Shown here: positions 5,371 to 5,419 of the stretch, piece after piece
Layout of the letters: every line of letters begins with the position of its first letter
Numbering within the stretch: the first letter of the stretch is position 1
Assembly (NCBI GenBank): GCA_965365445.1
Contig: CBDUBS010000231.1
Location: 1-5,419 of the forward strand
DNA length: 5,419 nt
DNA from: CBDUBS01 sp965365445
GTDB lineage: Bacteria > Bacteroidota > Rhodothermia > Rhodothermales > DASSAV01
Direction of reading: 5' to 3'
The notes under the pieces: generated by a model
The model's input: only the letters and a program-made list of their open reading frames with translations
Told to the model about the DNA's origin: nothing
Database searches by the model: none
Position numbers and translations under genes: made by a program

Positions 5371-5419
5371 CTGTTCGGGTATGCAGCATCCCTTTTGATA
5401 CCTGGACACGAACACGTCA

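Noticed and set aside
5143..5415. A 90-codon minus-strand frame at the right end
   Set aside because: The product is rich in Gly, Arg, Gln and Lys without hydrophobic core patterns. The plus-strand frame at 5161 looks more protein-like.
1..5419. CRISPR arrays, insertion sequences, tRNA or rRNA genes
   Set aside because: No regularly spaced repeats, transposase motifs, terminal inverted repeats or recognisable RNA gene sequences were seen.

Overview
The window looks like an accessory respiratory or sulfur-metabolism locus from a GC-rich bacterium. Its main content is a minus-strand operon for a membrane-bound, Tat-exported molybdenum/iron-sulfur oxidoreductase of the polysulfide/thiosulfate reductase type (Psr/Phs-like). 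Few starts have a good Shine-Dalgarno sequence, and one promoter-like stretch loosely resembles the Bacteroidota TAnnTTTG box. This would fit the Bacteroidota/Rhodothermota side, but it is a weak inference and no taxonomic marker gene is present.

Layout, reading the operon in its own direction (right to left). At 3832-1586 is a 748-residue catalytic subunit with a twin-arginine signal, a [4Fe-4S] Cys motif and a probable Cys molybdenum ligand. It shares one base (TGATG) with a 182-residue subunit carrying four [4Fe-4S] clusters (1586-1038). After 7 bp comes a 312-residue NrfD/PsrC-type quinone-linked membrane anchor (1030-92). After a further 25 bp the window edge cuts a gene whose first 22 codons look like the start of a YeeE/YedE-type sulfur-compound transporter. 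The three subunit lengths match the classic PsrA/PsrB/PsrC pattern. Electrons should pass between the quinone pool (C), the Fe-S wire (B) and the periplasmic Mo site (A). The adjoining YeeE/YedE-like gene points to an inorganic sulfur substrate, but the substrate and direction cannot be read from sequence.

To the right of a 312-bp divergent intergenic region lies a plus-strand gene (4145-4468) for a small carboxymuconolactone decarboxylase/AhpD-like protein that has lost both redox cysteines. It converges, with a 2-bp gap, on a minus-strand mobA (5061-4471). MobA makes the guanine-dinucleotide form of the molybdenum cofactor that enzymes like the neighbouring catalytic subunit use. Beyond mobA is a second divergent region and a possible 48-residue two-helix membrane protein (5161-5307); the last ~110 bases hold no recognisable gene.

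The least expected signal is regulatory. The catalytic-subunit gene and mobA each have a similar 31-bp element just upstream, in the same orientation. The two intergenic regions also share an exact 11-bp word (AAAGCGTGTAC). This suggests co-regulation of the molybdoenzyme and its cofactor gene by an unidentified factor, or a shared promoter class.
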